64,000 nucleotides of DNA from the NCBI GenBank assembly GCA_037176705.1, contig CM073886.1, forward strand, positions 20,879,501-20,943,500, read 5' to 3'. This DNA is from Molossus alvarezi (taxonomy: Eukaryota > Chordata > Mammalia > Chiroptera > Molossidae). The notes under the pieces were generated by a model that made no database searches, had not been told where the DNA came from, and worked only from the letters and a program-made list of their open reading frames with translations. A program made the translations under genes and the position numbers. Below are positions 9,562 through 19,082 of this stretch, piece by piece. Numbering within the stretch: the first letter of the stretch is position 1; each line of letters starts with the position of its first letter.

Positions 9562-11620
9562 AACATCACTAACTTGACAATAAAATATATTATATAAATT
9601 ATAGTAACGATTACAACCCAGACCTTAAAATATCTCTGAGCCCAGTTGGGAGCCAACTGAAAATGTTAGAAAATTGAAGTCCTAACCAACCATAGACATG
9701 AAAAGAAAACTGGAATGCCCCTTAAGGGATCTGGCCAAGTTAAGGAGTTTGGTTGTTTCTAATTCTTACTGGGAAGAAATATTTTTCCAAGTATAGCAGG
9801 ACATATTGGCTATGGCACAAACTCCTTGGGCTACAAGCACACAATCAGTGGTTGAGCATCAAGGGGGACTCTTGTAGAGGACTATTTGTACTCAGGAGTC
9901 CAGAGATACTTCCTGGGCTCAGATTGCTCAAAAGAGGGAGCAATTTGATTGACGGTTCTAGTTAGGTTTTACATTATATTTAATTAAGCAGTTCCAAGGC
10001 CACCCCATGAAAATACAATTCTGAGGAAGAAATTACCCCCACCTACTATAAAACCTGCTGGTGCCCTGGCTGGTTTGGCTCAGCAGCTACAGCATCAGCC
10101 CTTAGACCAAAGAGTCCTGGGTTCGATTCTGGCCAAGGGGACATACCTCAGTTTCAGTTCGTCCCTGGCCCCAGTTGGGGTCGTTCGGGTGGCAACCAAT
10201 CGATGTGTCTCTCTTACATCGATATTTATCTCTCTCTTTCCCTCCCTCCCTCCCTCCCTCCCTCCCACTCACTTTATCTGAAGAAGAATGGAAGAATATC
10301 CTCAGGTGAGGATTTAAAAAAAAACAATGAAACAAAACCTGCTGGCAAGTCACATCCCACAGAAAGGCCATGAGAGTTATCTTCAGAAACAGAGGGATCC
10401 ACATCAGGGTACTGACATACTATGATCAGCCCTCCCTTTTCCTCTGATAAGAACTTGGAGGAGTGGCTGTTCCCACTCCTAGAACAGTGAAAGAGGATGT
10501 CAAGTGTCCCAAAAGGTATTGTTTAGTCATCCTCCAGCTAGCTAGACCATCAAATGCCCACAGCTGATTTATGTATGCACAGCCAAAAATATAACATGTG
10601 GGGGCACAAAGAGAGCCCGCAAGAGTTTGTTCGTTTATACATTCATTAACAGGAAGGGAGTGAGCATATTCCCCAACCAGGGCTCAGACTGGTTTGACCA
10701 TCCCTCTAGAAGTCCTTCTGGGTATGTTTGAACATGGTGGGCTGAACATTTAGGTTCATGGGCTGTTTCTACTCACAATGGCCTTACAAAGGGGAATTCC
10801 AAAGCAGTCAGGGTTGATAGATGCCACCACATCTAAGGCATTTATGATGCAGGTAGCAATGCAATAAGAGGTGGCTAACAACTAATCCAACTATGGGAGA
10901 TGCTTGGGTCCCACGTGGGGAGAGTGTGACCAATGCATAGGGTGGTTTAGTTAGTTAGACACAGGGGAAAGTAAATTGCAACCCTTTTGCAATTTAACCT
11001 GATAAGTTTCAGAAGGTGGAGGTTTGGTGAAATTAATGGTAAAGTTAGGGATAGTTGAGAAATTGCTAACAGAAATAACTAAGGGATCATGAGTTTTACC
11101 AGAGGTAGAAAGAAACAGGCATTGGATGGCAATCCAGCAGATAGGCTCCATGATAAGGCTAAGGTTTGAAAGCATTGTATAATAATACATTTATGCCCAA
11201 GGTTTCCCATTTACAAGGGCTGAAAGAGCAAAAATCAAGAAGTACTCTATAGTCGAGGGTTAAATGATGTGGAATAACTAGAACATACAATTTAAAACAC
11301 AGGTGACCAGCTTGTTGTGAGAGGGTTAAGGTTGTTAAAATATCCAAGAAGTAAATGTTAGAGCAGCTATGAAATAAACATGAGTTACACTTAGCAGGAC
11401 TTTACTGGCCCAGTTCCGGATCCTGGGAAAAGCCATGTTTTGAATGTCATCTGCTTTTTGTCTGAGTGGTTTTCTGTTCTGGATAACTTTAATTTGAGGT
11501 CTCTTATTGACTGTGGTGTTCAATCAGATAAATGGGGTATAATTATGGAAGCCTTTTGAAATGAAAAACATAAATTTATATGTCAATACCTCTTAAACCT
11601 TGCAACTCGGGGATTGGTTA
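9562..11620 (-). pseudogene. Retroviral envelope remnant
   Basis: The minus strand encodes a degraded class I-style envelope. A polybasic site-like stretch lies near 10437-10450. The transmembrane subunit has a cysteine motif read as VCAIANMSCY near 9790-9835, i.e. CX6C followed by Y where gamma-type envelopes have a second C. A hydrophobic stretch near 9560-9650 could be the membrane anchor. Stops and frameshifts are frequent and a Ves-L SINE (10062-10333) splits it. I infer the family from the motif, not from a search. Confidence 0.6.
10062..10333 (+). mobile_element. Ves-L SINE
   Basis: The head is GCCCTGGCTGGTTTGGCTCA and the end is TCCTCAGGTGAGGATTT. The perfect duplication AAAACCTGCTGG lies at 10050-10061 and 10334-10345. 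Confidence 0.94.
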
Positions 11621-11685
11621 ACAATAACTGGTATGGTCTCTCTTCCAGCAAGGCTGGAGTGAGTCCTGTGGAGATGTCGTTTTTG

Positions 11686-11945
11686 TTTGTTTGTTTTTGT
11701 TAATCCTCACCGGAGGGTATTTTTTCAATTGATTTTCAGAGAATGGAAAGTGGGGGGAAAGGAGAGAGAAAGACACATCAGTGTGAGAGAGACATATCAA
11801 TTGGCTGCTTCCCACACATGCTCCAACCAGGCCGGGATTGAACCTGCAACCTGGGTTGCACCTGGAACCCTTGACCAGGAATCCAACCCATGACCCTTGG
11901 TCCATGGGTTGATGCTCTAACTGCTGAACCAAACCAGGCAGAGCA
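11686..11945 (-). mobile_element. Ves-L-type SINE, minus strand
   Basis: It runs from TTAATCCTCACCGGAGGGTA to AACCAAACCAGGCAGAGC. The duplication GAGATGTC(G/T)TTTTT flanks it. Confidence 0.92.
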
Positions 11946-12288
11946 GAGATGTCTTTTTTGATGGACCATCCATCTGGGTTGTAGGCCATGACGCTGGGTG
12001 TCTTTGTCTCTTGGGAGCACACTGTGAAGACCACTCTACAGACTTGCATTAATTTCAAGAGCTTCTGTAAGTTCTTTGCAGAAAGTCAGGTTTGCACATT
12101 CCCCAATCTAACTTCACAGGATAGGTCTTCCGGGAACAATTTTAGAAGGAGACAACTGATGTTGACCAAAAGGAACAGATCTTAAGTGATACCAAGGACT
12201 TTAGGTCAAGGCAGATGAAAAGATTCAACACGTTTTACCAATTGAATTTTACTTATCTTGTCAGTTTGTTCTATAAAACCAAAGGATA

Positions 12289-12514
12289 GTCTGGCCGGTG
12301 TGACTCAGTGGTTGAGCATCTACCCATGCACCAAGAGGTCACTGGTTCAATTCCCAGTCAGGGCACATGCCCAGGTTGTGGGTTGGATCCCCAGTGGGGG
12401 CATGCAGGAGGCGGCCAATTGATGTTCTCTCTCATCCATGCTTCTATCTCTCTCTCCCTCTCCCTTCCTCTCTCTCTAAAAAAAAAAAATCAATAAAGAA
12501 AAAAAAAAAAAGTT
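12289..12514 (+). mobile_element. Ves-S SINE
   Basis: The head starts GTCTGGCCGGTGTGACTCAG and the end is AATCAATAAAG plus A tail. The duplication TATAAAACCA(A/G)(A/G)GGA flanks it. Confidence 0.92.
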
Positions 12515-12532
12515 TATAAAACCAGGGATATC

Positions 12533-12778
12533 CCTGGCCAGTGTGGCTCAGTTGTTTGGAGTGTCATCCTCGTCCTGTACAACAAAAGGTTTGATTCCTG
12601 GTCAGAGCACATACCCAGGTAGCATGTTTGATCCCCAGGAGGGTGCCTATGGGAGGCAACAGATCAATGTTTCTCTCTCACATCAATGTTTCTCTCTCCC
12701 TCTCCCCGTCCCTTCCTTTCTCTCTAAAAACATATCCTCGGGTAAGGATTTAAAAAAAGAAAAACAATAACAACAAAA
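12533..12778 (+). mobile_element. VES SINE, intermediate type
   Basis: It has a GTGTGGCTCAG head but a Ves-L-like 3' end (CATATCCTCGGGTAAGGATT), so it mixes the two subfamilies. Confidence 0.88.
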
Positions 12779-13181
12779 AAGAGGACACATGCAATGGAAA
12801 TGCTGCAATATCAGCCAAGGTTTACCTACCTGGTGTAGAATTTGTCTAGTAAAATGGGTCTCCCTTTCTTAATGAACTTCTGTAGGGATCTTCCAAGCCA
12901 GAAAATTCCTCTCTAGAAGTATTTCAGTAATTGCTGTGGTTGTGGCCCTTCCATGTAGGTATGTGTCTACCCAATGAGAATATATTTGGATCATCATCAA
13001 TACATTATTTTATCCATGGGGGAGGGGGCAATTGGATTGAAATCTACCTTCCAAACATCAGATAGGCCTCATTAATTCCATTTCCCCCTTTGGTAAAGAG
13101 ATATTCCCTTATTTTAGTTTTGCATTTAATCATTCAGGGTTTAAAAAAATACTTCACAAGCAACTATAGGAAGTTAAATGA

Positions 13182-13426
13182 GCCCAGCCGGTGTGGCTCA
13201 GTGGATTGAGGATTGTCCCATGGACTGAGAGGTCGGGTTCAATTCCTGGTCAGGGCTCATGCCCAGGTTGCAGGCTCGATCCCCAGTAGGGGGCATCCAG
13301 GAGGCAGCCGGTTGATGTGTCTCTCTCATATTGATGTTTCTATCTCTCTCTCTAAAAAAATCAATAAAAACTTGTTTTTTAAAAAAGAGGACAGTTTCTT
13401 AAAAAAAAAAAAAAAAAAAAAAAGAA
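13182..13426 (+). mobile_element. Ves-S SINE
   Basis: The head is GCCCAGCCGGTGTGGCTCAG and the A tail runs through 13400-13422. The duplication GTTAAATGA flanks it. Confidence 0.92.
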
Positions 13427-13687
13427 CGTTAAATGATTAGAAGTAAAATTCAGCTCTTTAAATATTAAGGTTTGGTTTATCTAAGCAATCAAGGCCCTGA
13501 TGATGCAGAGCACATCTTTACTTCCCCTTTATAATTTCCTATTTAGGGCATACCAATAATATAGAAAAAAGACTTTTGGCCCTTTAACACAGAAAGAAAC
13601 TCAAATTCTAATTCTGTATCAGCATACTTTAAATTAGACAAATCTATTCCAATCTTAGTTTGACCATACATAACATTTCTTTGTGAA
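13427..13687 (-). other. Provirus internal sequence, unassigned
   Basis: This lies inside the provirus between the integrase remnant and the gag side. A minus-strand frame is fairly open but unrecognised. Confidence 0.4.
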
Positions 13688-13700
13688 GATTCCTTTTCTA

Positions 13701-13966
13701 GCCCTGACCGGTTTGGCTCAGCAGTTAGAGCATTGGCCTGTGGTCCGAAGAGACCCGGGTTCAGTTCCCGCTAAGGGCACGTACCTCGGTTGCAGTTTGT
13801 CCCCAGCCCTGGTTGGGTCGTGCAGGTGGCAGCCACTCGATGTGTCCCTTTCAAGTCGATATTTCTCTGTCTGTCTTTCTCTCTCTCTCCCTCTCTCTCC
13901 CTCCCATTCTATCTGAACAAAGAGCGAAAAAATGTCCTCGGGTGAGGATAAAAAAAAAAAAAAAAC
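13701..13966 (+). mobile_element. Ves-L SINE
   Basis: The head is GCCCTGACCGGTTTGGCTCA and the end is GTCCTCGGGTGAGGAT plus A tail. ATTCCTTTTCTA flanks it on both sides. Confidence 0.94.
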
Positions 13967-13978
13967 ATTCCTTTTCTA

Positions 13979-14076
13979 GCCCTGGCTGGTTTAGTTCAGT
14001 GGTTGGAGCATCGGCCTGCGGACCAGAGAGTCCCTGGTTCGGTTCCCCCTAGGGGCATGTATCAAGAAAAAAAAAA
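13979..14076 (+). mobile_element. Ves-t SINE
   Basis: This is a head-only copy ending TAGGGGCATGTATC and an A-rich tail. Its target ATTC(C/A)TTTTCTA is the same one used by the preceding Ves-L. Confidence 0.92.
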
Positions 14077-14089
14077 GATTCATTTTCTA

Positions 14090-14495
14090 TTAACCTTTTG
14101 CAACATACACAAATTTCCTTCAACTTTCATAAACCTTTCATCTTTTGTCCTATTTTTTTCCTTTCTTATTATAGAATGATCATTTACTTTAGGACAAAAT
14201 TATTTTCTTTTCTTCAATAAAAAATGTACTTCCATTCCTCATACCTTCTTTTACCAAACACACATCCTACTCTCTATATGCAAGCATTTCCAGTCACCAT
14301 AACAGCTTAACCAAGCTCTATCACAAGTGTCTAGATCCCAAACTGAGGCATCTTGTGCCCCTCTAACCTTGTAAAATGAAACACTGAGTTCTCCACCTTA
14401 TATCCTGGTTTTCCATCTGGTCTGTTAGTTCCAAAGCTACAGAGCAGTGGACAACTGGATGTCTTTAATTAAACCAACACCCTTAGGCTAGCTTT
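14090..14495 (-). other. Provirus internal sequence, unassigned
   Basis: This is an AT-rich, stop-riddled stretch with no recognised domain. Confidence 0.4.
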
Positions 14496-14714
14496 AAAAC
14501 AATTTTTTTTTCCCTTTATTGATTTGAGAGAGAGAGGAAGTGAGAGGGAGAGAGAGAGATGGAAACATCGATGAGAGAGAAGATCGATGCCTCCTACATG
14601 CCACCCACTGAGGATCGGGCCCACAACCTGGGCACATGTCCTGACTGGGAATCAAACTGGCGACCTCTTGGTGCATGGGTGGATGCTCAACCACTGAGCC
14701 ACACCAGCCGGACC
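14496..14714 (-). mobile_element. Ves-S SINE, minus strand
   Basis: It runs from CCTTTATTGATTTGAGAGAG to GAGCCACACCAGCCGG. The imperfect duplication CTTAGG(C/T)(T/C)AG(C/T)TTT flanks it. Confidence 0.92.
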
Positions 14715-14719
14715 TTAGG

Positions 14720-15705
14720 TCAGTTTTTATTTACTAAAGATTAATCTTAGATCATGAGCATTTTAAAAGCAATTGCATTCGTTTCTGTTATTTCTCCAAT
14801 TTGTATGAGCGCTCATTTATTTTAAGCCAATTGAATCTAGAGCCCTTTACAATCTAAATTTAAATTTACAAATCAATTTTTGGCAATACCATCTAGCAGT
14901 AGAAACATACCTTAACATGCATACACAGTCACACATAAACACAGACAGCAAAATAATACAAAATTCAAAAGAAAAATTATGGATCTTAAAGAGAATGGTC
15001 CTGAAAAGCCTTAAAGAGGCAGATTTTCCCATGGGAAGGCAGAAAAATTGGCTCTAGAAGCGAAGCCTGAGCATCAGATGGCAGGATGGAGACAAAGATG
15101 AGGGAGGGGGAAAAGGTAGAGGGTAGGCAGGGTGGTAGGCAAGGGTGGGGGCCTGGGAAGGGAGGGATCTTCTGGGGTTGTTTTAGTACCTGGTTGCTAG
15201 CACAAGTGTCAGAGGAAGTTTTCCAACAATCCCCCTTTTGTTCCAGTTCCATGAGTGCAGGTTTCCTTTTTAATTTATCAAGACATGTACCCAATTTAGA
15301 ATTATTTTTCCTAAGGGAGGTAATAGTAGCCTCTTGGTTTCATTTAGAGCTCTCAAGGTACCAGTTGTTGTTTTTTTTTAAGCTTCCTATTGTTTCTGGG
15401 AAGACAGTATTTTCTTTGTGCTCATTGAACATACAAATAAACAAGCTTTGGGGTTGCAAAGAAACCTCGTCTTGGCCAACAAAGCTTGCGATCACAACGT
15501 AAGTTTTTTGTCCAGAGATCTAGCCAATTGCAATTCTCTGGACCATAATTTTGGTACATGTAATCAACCAAAGTCCCAAATACTGGCTGATTAGCATGTG
15601 AAAATTTAGAGCATGAGTTACCTACTATGCACTCCTTCTTATGGGTGGTGCCCCCTACCCCAGTGCTCATTAGTGTGAGTATCCTCACTAGGCTTTATGG
15701 GTAAA
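14720..15705 (-). pseudogene. Provirus 5' internal (gag-side) remnant
   Basis: Minus-strand frames of 88 aa (15422-15688) and 102 aa (14986-15294, with a proline-rich part) lie where gag is expected. I see no zinc knuckle or major homology region, so the assignment is positional only. Confidence 0.35.
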
Positions 15706-15709
15706 GCCT

Positions 15710-15860
15710 AGTTCCAACCTGGAGGTTACCCTAGCCGATACCTAATGCAACTGGAGGGTACCCTCCCTAGGTACCAAATGCAGCAGAGGAAAGTCCTCCC
15801 TGGAGGATACCCTCCTGGTGCAAACCGTGATTGAGGAACATTCCTCCTGGGTGCCAAACC
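15710..15860 (-). repeat. Repeated palindromic motifs in the provirus leader
   Basis: Three to four units of about 40 bp each hold an inverted repeat such as GGAGGGTACCCTCC, GGAGGATACCCTCC or GAGGAACATTCCTC. They would fold as stem-loops in the viral RNA leader. Confidence 0.7.
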
Positions 15861-15969
15861 CAAATCCATCCAAATATATGAACCAAGATCACTGGATGAG
15901 GGTCCCCTACCTAAACCAATAAAGTCTTTGAGACCTCAAGTGCAAGCATGGGAGGTACTGGATCGGAGA

Positions 15970-15979
15970 GGACTTACCC
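15970..15979 (-). promoter_or_regulatory. Splice-donor-like site in the provirus leader
   Basis: The minus strand reads TTGGGTAAGTCC, matching the GTAAGT donor consensus, about 110 nt downstream of the primer binding site. Retroviruses commonly place the envelope mRNA donor here. Confidence 0.5.
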
Positions 15980-16087
15980 AAGGCCCTCAGGTGCCGATGG
16001 GAAGACAACTCGAGCACAAGGGGCTTGTGCAGGTGCCAGACCAGTTGATTTTAGGGCGGTGTCAGGAGATCAAGTCATTGCTTCAGA

Positions 16088-16105
16088 GCCCCACATTGGG
16101 CACCA
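16088..16105 (-). promoter_or_regulatory. Primer binding site, tRNA-Lys type
   Basis: The minus strand reads TGGTGCCCAATGTGGGGC, five bases after the LTR end. It differs from the canonical tRNA-Lys1,2 site at two positions, both C-to-T at CpG sites, the usual decay. Confidence 0.75.
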
Positions 16106-16110
16106 TGAAA

Positions 16111-16700
16111 TGTTAACTGATGGTTGTTGGTGCCAATTCAACGCCATCAGAAATCCCCATTAGGCATGTGGTGAAGAAGGAAATTTTAGTAAAAACAGAA
16201 CTGCTGTGAGGCAGCCCTGGGGCCAGGTGGATGTGGGGCTGAGTCCCTCTTCCACTAGACAACAGTTTTGTTCTACTCTGCCCCCCCGCTGGTCTGCTCC
16301 ATCTGGTGAGACAGCTCAGGGGAGCCACTATCCTCAGTAGAAAGGAAGAGTGCACTCCCAGAGCCGGTGCGGGAGTTGGCTTATATAGACAGAAGTCTCT
16401 GTCCCTGGTTCCTGATTGGCCTGTTCTCATGCAAATGAGGAATCTAAATCCTTGAAGTTTGATAGGCCCCAAAGGCACTGTATTGATTGGTCAGAATAGA
16501 GCCACTCTGATTAGCTGGAGCTGCACAATTCCTATGAGGAGAAAGCCTCAGTCCTATTGGTTGAAATAGGAGCTCCTTCACAAGGGCTGCTCAGATGGCA
16601 GGAACTCACAGTGGGCAGACAGTCAGTGCAGGCTTCTTCCTGAGTGCAGTTTGCGTGAGAAGCCCCTGTGTAGAATGGCTGCTAGGCTCTGTTTATTGTT
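16111..16700 (-). repeat. 5' LTR of the provirus
   Basis: It ends on minus with ...GTTAACA (16111-16117). It shares U3 (CCAAT, ATGCAAAT), the TATATAAG TATA box (near 16381-16388) and U5 with the 3' LTR. The AATAAA of the partner is lost here, and about 60 nt present in the partner are missing. The copies look roughly three-quarters identical, so the insertion is old. Confidence 0.87.
16380..16570 (-). promoter_or_regulatory. LTR U3 promoter remnants: TATA box, CCAAT boxes, octamer
   Basis: On the minus strand, CCAAT boxes (ATTGG on plus, e.g. near 16483 and 16556) precede an ATGCAAAT octamer (near 16431) and TATATAAG (near 16381). Confidence 0.7.
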
Positions 16701-16732
16701 GTTTTTGCTTTATTTTATTTTATTATTATTTT

Positions 16733-16975
16733 TTTAATCCTCACCCAAAGATATTTTTCTATTTATCTTTAGATAGAGTGGGAGGGAAAGAGAGGGAGAG
16801 AAAGGGAGAGAGAAACACTGATGTGATAGAGACACATCGACTGGTTGCCTCCCACACGACCCCAACCAGGGCCCGGGACAAACTGCAGCCGAGGTCTGTG
16901 CTCTTGGCCGGAATTGAATCCACGACTCATTGGTCCGCGGGCCGACACTCTACCACTGAGCCAAACTGGCCAGGG
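16733..16975 (-). mobile_element. Ves-L SINE, minus strand
   Basis: It runs from TAATCCTCACCCAAAGATAT to CCAAACTGGCCAGGGG, next to the U3 edge of the 5' LTR. Confidence 0.93.
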
Positions 16976-16999
16976 GTCTCTTTCTCTCTTTTTTTAAAA

Positions 17000-17050
17000 A
17001 AAACTCTTTATTGCTGAAAGTATTACAGATGTACCTCCTTTTTCCCTCCA
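17000..17050 (-). mobile_element. Short L1 3'-end-like piece at LTR edge
   Basis: TTATTGCTGAAAGTATTACA, then GATGTACCTCC matches the L1 3' end also found beside the 3' LTR (8450-8490). Similarity stops at CCATTGA. Confidence 0.6.
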
Positions 17051-17199
17051 TTGAAGTAGGTATCTGCTTTCGCAGGGTCATCACCTGCCTTGGACCGTTA
17101 GCACCTCCATGTTCCCTACAACTCTACAGGCTAGCACTTGCTTTCTTCTCTCGTATTAGAACTTCCCTTCCCTCTCCTTCCTGATTTTCATTAGTGCAC

Positions 17200-17403
17200 A
17201 TAATGCAGTTAACATTTTTTGAGGGCTCTGCATGCATAAAAAATGCCCCTAGGAAATGGGGACTATTATTACCCTCCTTTTGCAGATAAGGGAACTGTGG
17301 CACTGAGAGGTTAAGTGGCTTGTCCCTGATCACACAGGGAGTAAGTGGCAGACCTGGGATTAACCACATACTACCCAGCTCCAGACCCTGCACTCTTTTT
17401 ATT
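17200..17403 (-). mobile_element. MIR relic (minus), near full length
   Basis: The antisense core is CAGATAAGGGAACTGTGGCA, then TGAGAGGTTAAGTGGCTTGT and the B-box side GGCAGACCTGGGATTAAC. Confidence 0.93.
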
Positions 17404-17664
17404 TTTACTTTTTTTTTTTTTTTTAATCCTCACCCGAGGACATTTTTGCATTTATCTTCAGATAGAGCGGGAGAGAGAGAGGGAGGAAGAGAGAGAGAGA
17501 AACATCGACATGAAAGAGACACATCGAGTGGTTGCCACCCACACGATTCCAACCAGGGCCGGGGACAAACCACAACCGAGGTACATGCCCCTAGCAGGAA
17601 CCAAACCTGGGAACTCTCTGGTCCATGGGCTGACGCTCCTACCACTGAGTCAAACCAGCCAGGG
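17404..17664 (-). mobile_element. Ves-L SINE, minus strand
   Basis: It runs from TAATCCTCACCCGAGGACAT to AAACCAGCCAGGGC. The duplication CCCTGCACTCTTTTTA flanks it. Confidence 0.94.
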
Positions 17665-17681
17665 CCCTGCACTCTTTTTAA

Positions 17682-17876
17682 AAAATAAGTTTTTGCTGAT
17701 ATTTTAGAGAGAAATAGAAACATTGATGTGAGAAACATCTATCAGCTGCCTCCTGCACGTCCCTTACTAGGAATGGAGCCTGCATCCTGGGCATATGTCC
17801 TGACCAGGAATCGAACCGGGACCTCTTAGTCCATGGGAGGACGGCCTCAATCCACTGAGCTACACCTGCCAGGCTC
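17682..17876 (-). mobile_element. Ves-S SINE, minus strand
   Basis: It has a short antisense copy with middle AGAGAGAAATAGAAACATTG and head ending CTACACCTGCCAGGCTC. Confidence 0.9.
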
Positions 17877-17922
17877 AAACTCACCTTTTAAAATGCTGTG
17901 TGTTTAAACAATAAAAAGAATT

Positions 17923-18166
17923 GCCCTGGCCGGTTTGCTCAGTGGTTAGAGAGCGTCGGCCCGCAGACCAGAGTGTCCTGGATTCGGTTTCCGATAAGGG
18001 CACGAACCTAGGTTGCAGTTCGTCCCTGGCTTGGTTGGGGTTGTGCAGGTGGCAACCAGTCAATGTGTCTCTCTCACATTGATGTCTCTCTCTCTTCCCC
18101 CCTCTCTCCCTTCCGCTCTGTCTGAAGATAGATGCAAAAATGTCCTTAGGCGAGGTAATAAAAAAA
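17923..18166 (+). mobile_element. Ves-L SINE
   Basis: The head is GCCCTGGCCGGTTTGCTCAG and the end is GTCCTTAGGCGAGG. The duplication AACAATAAAAAGAATT flanks it at 17907-17922 and after 18166. Confidence 0.93.
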
Positions 18167-18233
18167 AACAATAAAAAGAATTAAGGAAAATAAATAAATA
18201 AATAAATAAATAAAATTAAATGCTGTGTGTTTG

Positions 18234-18291
18234 CTCTATCTAAAAAATCAATGGAAAAATATCCTCGGGTGAGATTTAAAAATAAATAAAT
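18234..18291 (+). mobile_element. 5'-truncated VES SINE 3' end
   Basis: Only the last part survives (CTATCTAAAAAATCAATGGA, then ATATCCTCGGGTGAG and an AAAT tail). AAATGCTGTG(T/C)GTTT lies on both sides. Confidence 0.88.
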
Positions 18292-18306
18292 AAAATGCTG
18301 TGCGTT

Positions 18307-18617
18307 TGCCCTGGCTGATTTGTCTCAGCTGTTAGAGCACCAACCTGAGGACCAAAGGGTGGCAGGTTCGATTCCCAGTCAAGGGCACATTGTACCTGGG
18401 TTGCAGGTTCAATCCCTGACCCTAGTTGGTGTCGTGTGGGAGGCAACCAATTGATGTGTCTCACTCACATCAATGTTTGTCTCTCCCTCCCTCTCTCCCA
18501 CTCTCTCTAAAAGTCAAAGGAAAAATATCCTCAGGTGAGGATTAACAAAGGTCAAAGGAAAAATATCCTCGGGTGAGGATTAACAAAAAAATAAAAAATA
18601 AAAAATAAATAGTAATA
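18307..18617 (+). mobile_element. VES SINE with duplicated 3' end
   Basis: The head is GCCCTGGCTGATTTGTCTCA. The last about 37 nt (CAAAGGAAAAATATCCTC..GGTGAGGATTAACAAA) occur twice, at 18512-18548 and 18549-18586. Confidence 0.9.
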
Positions 18618-19082
18618 GAATGCTATGTGTTTGAAGGAATGGAAAGTACACAGTCTCAAAGTATCACCCCACAGATTACATATTAACTACTGATAGAAGG
18701 TCCCTTTATGGTGGATAAATCTGGAAGATGCTGCTTTACCTAAATGACCAACTTTAACATCTCTAATGATGAGTAAAACTAACATCAAATGCCTTCTGTT
18801 GGTGGAGGGACTGAGAGGGACACGACATCACCTGGGAAGTATTCTCACCAAAAATGCTTAACCAGAATCTAATCAGGAGGATATAATTTTATAAGCCCAA
18901 ACTGAGATATTCTGCAAAATAACTGGGGGAAAAACATCAATAGTCATGAAAAGCAAAAGTAGAACAGTTTTAGGTTGAAGAAGACTGAAGAGATCTAACA
19001 ACTGAGTGAACTGGAGCCAAGAAAGACATTATTTGGACAACAGAGGCAATTTGCACCTGGGCTATCAGAAAATAGTATGGTG

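Larger units (their letters stand above)
12060..13181 (-). pseudogene. Retroviral integrase (pol) remnant
   Basis: Minus-strand reading shows decayed pieces in integrase order. A WKVDF block (HxxWQxD-like, near 13030-13060) is followed by a VDTY block near 12965 and a DRETHFTG-like block near 12860. A C-terminal segment lies near 12100-12200. Three SINEs interrupt it. The wording resembles class I pol more than betaretroviral pol, but that is a reading by eye. Confidence 0.55.
7403..17050 (-). mobile_element. Endogenous retrovirus, decayed provirus on minus strand
   Basis: Two homologous LTRs in the same orientation (16111-16700 as the 5' LTR, 7403-8432 as the 3' LTR) bound about 7.7 kb. In minus-strand order they enclose a primer binding site, a leader with a splice donor, an unassigned gag/pol part, an integrase segment and an envelope segment. 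Frames are broken by many stops and frameshifts. About ten SINEs and an L1 3' end are inserted in it. The right limit depends on whether the L1-like piece at 17005-17050 belongs to the LTR. Confidence 0.85.

Noticed and set aside
10062..10333. Provirus envelope frame continuing into a new C-terminus
   Set aside because: The apparent continuation is the translation of an inserted SINE flanked by its own target duplication.
15710..15860. CRISPR-like spaced repeats
   Set aside because: Units vary in length and sequence, spacers are not unique, and the setting is a mammalian provirus leader.
16490..16700. A host promoter at the CCAAT cluster
   Set aside because: The same array occurs at the matching place in both LTRs, so it is viral U3, not a host gene promoter.
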